Assembly: GCF_019977315.1 (NCBI RefSeq) | Contig: NZ_AP024652.1 | Coordinates: 3,720,001-3,784,000 of the forward strand | DNA: 64,000 nucleotides | Direction: 5' to 3' | Source of the DNA: Arthrobacter sp. StoSoilB22 | GTDB lineage: Bacteria > Actinomycetota > Actinomycetes > Actinomycetales > Micrococcaceae | Shown: one piece after another, positions 61,477 to 64,000 of the stretch | How the letters are laid out: each line of letters starts with the position of its first letter | How positions within the stretch are numbered: position 1 is the stretch's first letter | Program-made: the position numbers and the translations under genes | Notes under the pieces: generated by a model | Told to the model about the DNA's origin: nothing | Database searches by the model: none | Seen by the model: only the letters and a program-made list of their open reading frames with translations

Positions 61477-62273
61477 CCACGGTTTCCGACGTCAGGGCAG
61501 GCCGTATGTCCGTCTCGATCATTGATGGCGTGGCCACCGTGGAGATCTGCAACCTGGCACAGCGGAACGCCCTGACCCGGGGTATGTGCTTGGAAATCCA
61601 GGAACTCATGCCACGCCTGGACGCCGATCCGGATGTTGCCCTGGTGGTGCTAAGAGGGACCGGGGACACGTTCTGCGCCGGGGCCTCCATCAGTGAACTT
61701 TCTTCGGTGCTGGTGGATCCCCAACCGGACGGCACCACCCTGGATCATCTCAGTGGGGCCGATGCAGCCATCGCTTCCCTGTCCAAGCCCTCCGTCGCTT
61801 TGGTGGATGGCGCCTGCATGGGCGGGGGCTGGCAGATCGCTTCGGCTTGCGACTTCATTATCGCCAACGAGCGTGCCGTGATCGGCCTGACCCCGGCCAA
61901 GATCGGGATTATCTACCCCCGCCCGGGCATTGAACGGCTCGTCCGGCTTGTGGGACATGCCAACGCCAAGTACATCCTCCTCAGCGGACTGACGTTCAGC
62001 GCAACCGAAGCCCGGACGCTCGGGCTGGTGGCCGACGTCGTGCCTTCCGAATCCTTTGAGGACAAGTGCGCAGCACTTGTCAGCACGCTGCGGAGCCGCT
62101 CCCGGTTCTCCATGCATGCCATGAAAAGACTGATGGACGCCGCCCCATCCGATGCTGATCAGGAATGGGCTGACGCCTGGGCTGCCATGCCGGACAGCCC
62201 GGATATGGGGATTGGTATCAGCGCATTCCTGAACCGTGAGCAGCCGCAATTCAGGTGGCGGCCTGTGGGCTAA
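61473..62273 (+). CDS. Enoyl-CoA hydratase/isomerase
   Basis: A 266-residue crotonase: LVVLRGTGDTFCAGASISEL (oxyanion hole) and SVALVDGACMGGGWQIASAC (second oxyanion Gly), with the Asp/Glu-type catalytic segment near TPAKIGIIYP. ATGA overlap with the CoA-transferase. The pair resembles CaiB-CaiD but the substrate is unknown; CoA activation then hydration. Confidence 0.9.
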   Translation: MTTVSDVRAGRMSVSIIDGVATVEICNLAQRNALTRGMCLEIQELMPRLDADPDVALVVLRGTGDTFCAGASISELSSVLVDPQPDGTTLDHLSGADAAIASLSKPSVALVDGACMGGGWQIASACDFIIANERAVIGLTPAKIGIIYPRPGIERLVRLVGHANAKYILLSGLTFSATEARTLGLVADVVPSESFEDKCAALVSTLRSRSRFSMHAMKRLMDAAPSDADQEWADAWAAMPDSPDMGIGISAFLNREQPQFRWRPVG

Positions 62274-62327
62274 GCCGACCGAGGTGTGATCTGCACCTCA
62301 ACCGGCACAAGTGACGCCCTCCCCGCG

Positions 62328-62352
62328 TTGTACAGAGAACGAGTTGTACAGA
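62328..62352 (+). promoter_or_regulatory. TTGTACAGA direct repeat upstream of the kinase
   Basis: TTGTACAGA at 62328-62336 and 62344-62352, 16 bp apart, right before the dTMP-kinase-like gene. May be a -35/operator duplication. Confidence 0.4.
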
Positions 62353-62369
62353 AGACGAAGGGAGGGCTC

Positions 62370-62963
62370 ATGCTCATTGTTCTGACGGGAATTGACGGCT
62401 CAGGAAAAACGACGGCGGCCCGCGCCTTGGTCGATTCGGCTCGCGCTGAAGGACGAAGCGCCCTGCTGCTCAGTAATCACGCTGCCCGGCGCCGACTATC
62501 GCTGTGGTCTGAACGTTTCGGTTGGCAGCTGCCACCGCGCGTATTGGACGTCATTGAAACCGGCGTTCGATTGTTCAACGTGCTGGTCAATCATGCGAGG
62601 GCCCGGCAGTTTGATGGCTTGGTGGTGATGGACCGCCATCTCCACTGCCAGCTGGCACTCCGGAAAGCATACGGCTTGCGGCGTGGGCGGGTGCTTCCGT
62701 GGCTGCTGGAGAAGCTGCCCGCAGCCGACGTTCACGTTCACTTAGACGCAGATCCCACCGTTGCCCACGCGCGGGTCATGGCCCGTGGCACGGACAAGGA
62801 AACAGTGGCGGATCTGCGGGCGTTCCGGGAGGCATACCGTTCGCTACCCGAGTATGAAAACTTTGTTGTGGTGGACGCCAACGGCAAACCCGGCGACGCC
62901 CTGGCCCAGCTGAATCGGGCCATCACTTCGGCCAGCAAACCCCCCGCCCGCTCTCCCAACTGA
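62370..62963 (+). CDS. Thymidylate-kinase-like P-loop protein
   Basis: A 197-residue kinase: P-loop LIVLTGIDGSGKTTAARALV, DR motif LVVMDRHLHCQLAL, LDADPTVAHARVMARGTDKE (LID). It resembles dTMP kinase but lacks the usual TREPG segment, so a different nucleotide or small substrate is possible. ATG 62370 with AAGGGAGGG upstream. A long palindrome overlaps its stop codon. Confidence 0.8.
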   Translation: MLIVLTGIDGSGKTTAARALVDSARAEGRSALLLSNHAARRRLSLWSERFGWQLPPRVLDVIETGVRLFNVLVNHARARQFDGLVVMDRHLHCQLALRKAYGLRRGRVLPWLLEKLPAADVHVHLDADPTVAHARVMARGTDKETVADLRAFREAYRSLPEYENFVVVDANGKPGDALAQLNRAITSASKPPARSPN

Positions 62964-63020
62964 GTCGCGGCAGAGCGCGTTTTGACGGCTCAAAACGCGC
63001 TCTGCTGCTACCCAGTTGGG
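62956..63020. repeat. Long palindrome at the end of the kinase gene
   Basis: Inner perfect 16-bp stem GCAGAGCGCGTTTTGA / TCAAAACGCGCTCTGC (62970-62985, 62990-63005) inside outer arms CCCAACTG / CAGTTGGG. It probably terminates transcription; a related half-site (GCTGTTACCCAGGTGGG) is at 63612-63628. Confidence 0.75.
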
Positions 63021-63127
63021 CAGCCCGTCACCTTCTGGCCACGTGACCACTTGACTGGTTCCCCATTCCACGACAAGTAGGCTCGCCCCATGCGCACATT
63101 TGGCAAACACTCCCATGGAAGTCACCA

Positions 63128-63583
63128 ATGATTTCAGAGGCCCGAATCAGTCGCGGCTCTCAGAAGGTCATCGCTAGCGTGGTGGGCCTGCTCTGTTTCT
63201 TCATCATTGCAACGGCCATTCCCAGCGGAGTTCTGATGATGAGCGCAGCGCTGGTTGCGGCGATTGCGCTCCTGACAGTTTCGGTACTCCGAATAAGCGT
63301 GACCATCGAAGCGACAGGCCAGAACCTGACGGTCAAATGTCGGCCGTTCTACTCCAAGACAATTCCGCTGCAGGACATCGGTGATGCCTCCCCTGCGCCA
63401 TCCAGTTCCATGATCGAAGGCTTCGGCGTCCGGTACTTGGGCCAGCGAACGTGGGGGCTGCTGGTCGGCGGTCCGGCCATCGTCCTGGAGACCCCAAGCC
63501 GCACGTGGCTCATCTCCACGCAGGACCCCGAGTCCACAGCAGCGTCCATCCTGACCCATGCTGGCAAACTGAGGGACAGATGA
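63128..63583 (+). CDS. Two-helix membrane protein with PH-like C-terminal domain
   Basis: A 151-residue protein: two helices (~15-35, ~40-55: VVGLLCFFIIATAIPSGVLM, MSAALVAAIALLTVSVL), then beta-rich GQNLTVKCRPFYSKTIPLQD, ending in PSRTWLISTQDPESTAASIL, like bacterial PH (DUF3093/YdbS-like) domains. ATG 63128 with TGGAAGTC upstream. Function unknown. Confidence 0.7.
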   Translation: MISEARISRGSQKVIASVVGLLCFFIIATAIPSGVLMMSAALVAAIALLTVSVLRISVTIEATGQNLTVKCRPFYSKTIPLQDIGDASPAPSSSMIEGFGVRYLGQRTWGLLVGGPAIVLETPSRTWLISTQDPESTAASILTHAGKLRDR

Positions 63584-63641
63584 CGGCCTATTGAGCCCTC
63601 AGTAGAGCGTTTGCTGTTACCCAGGTGGGTGCGCAGGTACG

Positions 63642-64000
63642 TTATTCTCTCGGCCGCATCAGCGGCGGGTTCAGTACCGCGCGGGTGGGCTGGCCCGGCG
63701 TCGGACGCGCCTCGGGGGCGAGCCTGAACAGGGCAGCCGGCCGACCGGCGTCGCCCGTTGTCATTCGTCCTGTGTCCTCCAGGAAGCCCGGCGTTCCGGT
63801 GGCTTTTCTGTGGAAGTTCCGCGGGTCAAGGCGCGTCCCCCACACTGCCTCGTACACTGCGCGGAGCTGGGCGATGGTGAATTCTTCGCCGCAGAATGCG
63901 GCGCCCAAGGGTGAGTATTCGAGTTTGGACTTTGCCCGCTCCAAGGCGTCGTCAAGGATGCGTGCGTGATCGAAGGCCAGCTCAAGCTTCCCGTCAAGGA
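63642..64000 (-). CDS. NrtR-like NUDIX protein, C-terminal part
   Basis: The frame is open through the right edge: LDGKLELAFDHARILDDALE, then RAKSKLEYSPLGAAFCGEEF TI and winged-helix-like AQLRAVYEAVWGTRLDPRNF HRK. This is the C-terminal half of ADP-ribose-sensing NrtR-type NUDIX regulators/hydrolases; the Nudix box lies outside the window. A Pro/Arg-rich tail follows. Confidence 0.75.
   Translation of the reverse strand, partial: LDGKLELAFDHARILDDALERAKSKLEYSPLGAAFCGEEFTIAQLRAVYEAVWGTRLDPRNFHRKATGTPGFLEDTGRMTTGDAGRPAALFRLAPEARPTPGQPTRAVLNPPLMRPRE

Overview
The window is high-GC chromosomal DNA of an actinobacterium, most likely Micrococcaceae of the Arthrobacter/Paenarthrobacter type (inferred from codon use, frequent GTG/TTG starts, a class-E-like LAxTG sorting motif, many IclR/MHS-type catabolic genes and GC-rich terminators). 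No rRNA, tRNA, CRISPR array, prophage or intact insertion sequence was seen. About 63 protein genes are supported, most of them in short operons with 4-base ATGA/GTGA overlaps.

Layout. 1-4.8 kb: end of a surface carbohydrate-binding protein, a GH43-like glycosidase, an orphan histidine-kinase ATPase domain and a class A penicillin-binding protein. 4.9-17.6 kb: a catabolic island of two divergent operons meeting at an IclR/LysR regulator pair. The left arm has an MHS-type permease, a Gfo/Idh/MocA dehydrogenase, an old-yellow-enzyme/dienoyl-CoA-reductase-like flavoprotein, a TIM-barrel isomerase/dehydratase and a KstD-like flavoprotein. The right arm has a YciI-like protein, a zinc alcohol dehydrogenase and a second KstD-like flavoprotein. 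The substrate is unknown, probably a cyclic polyol, cyclitol or alicyclic compound. 17.7-24.7 kb: a palindromic repeat cluster, a glutamine amidotransferase, an MFS exporter, an ammonium transporter behind a GlnR-like box, a DUF1992 protein and a SulP-carbonic anhydrase fusion. 24.9-30.4 kb: a secreted beta-propeller/FG-GAP protein, then a three-gene operon (acyl-CoA-dehydrogenase-like, PIG-L deacetylase fused to methyltransferase, GT2 glycosyltransferase) that looks like an uncharacterised glycoconjugate-modifying system.

30.4-41.5 kb: adenylate kinase, an ArsR/AHSA1 pair, SRPBCC and flavin monooxygenase genes, rhodanese, and a divergent sulfur-scavenging locus (SsuD-like monooxygenase and MetI-MetN facing MetQ, an NtaA-like monooxygenase and a GNAT). 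41.7-44.6 kb: a QxxRW glycosyltransferase, a 58-residue LAxTG mini-protein and a secreted GH16 enzyme. 44.8-49.4 kb: a NUDIX gene whose conserved N-terminus lies upstream of any ATG/GTG/TTG, an SDR/TetR pair sharing an operator, a membrane-protein/XRE pair with twin operators, and MOSC. 49.5-55.4 kb: a heterodimeric ABC exporter, an aldo/keto reductase and an alpha/beta hydrolase. 55.4-59.1 kb: CYTH-CHAD, a second SRPBCC protein and several tiny acidic or membrane proteins. 59.3-62.3 kb: an IclR-controlled CoA-transferase/enoyl-CoA hydratase operon. 62.3-64 kb: a dTMP-kinase-like protein, a membrane protein and the end of an NrtR-like NUDIX protein.

The strongest candidates for undescribed biology are the ACAD/PIG-L-methyltransferase/GT2 operon, the GT2/LAxTG mini-protein/GH16 neighbourhood, the divergent flavoprotein island, and the membrane-protein/XRE module with duplicated GTAAAG-N4-CTTTAC operators.
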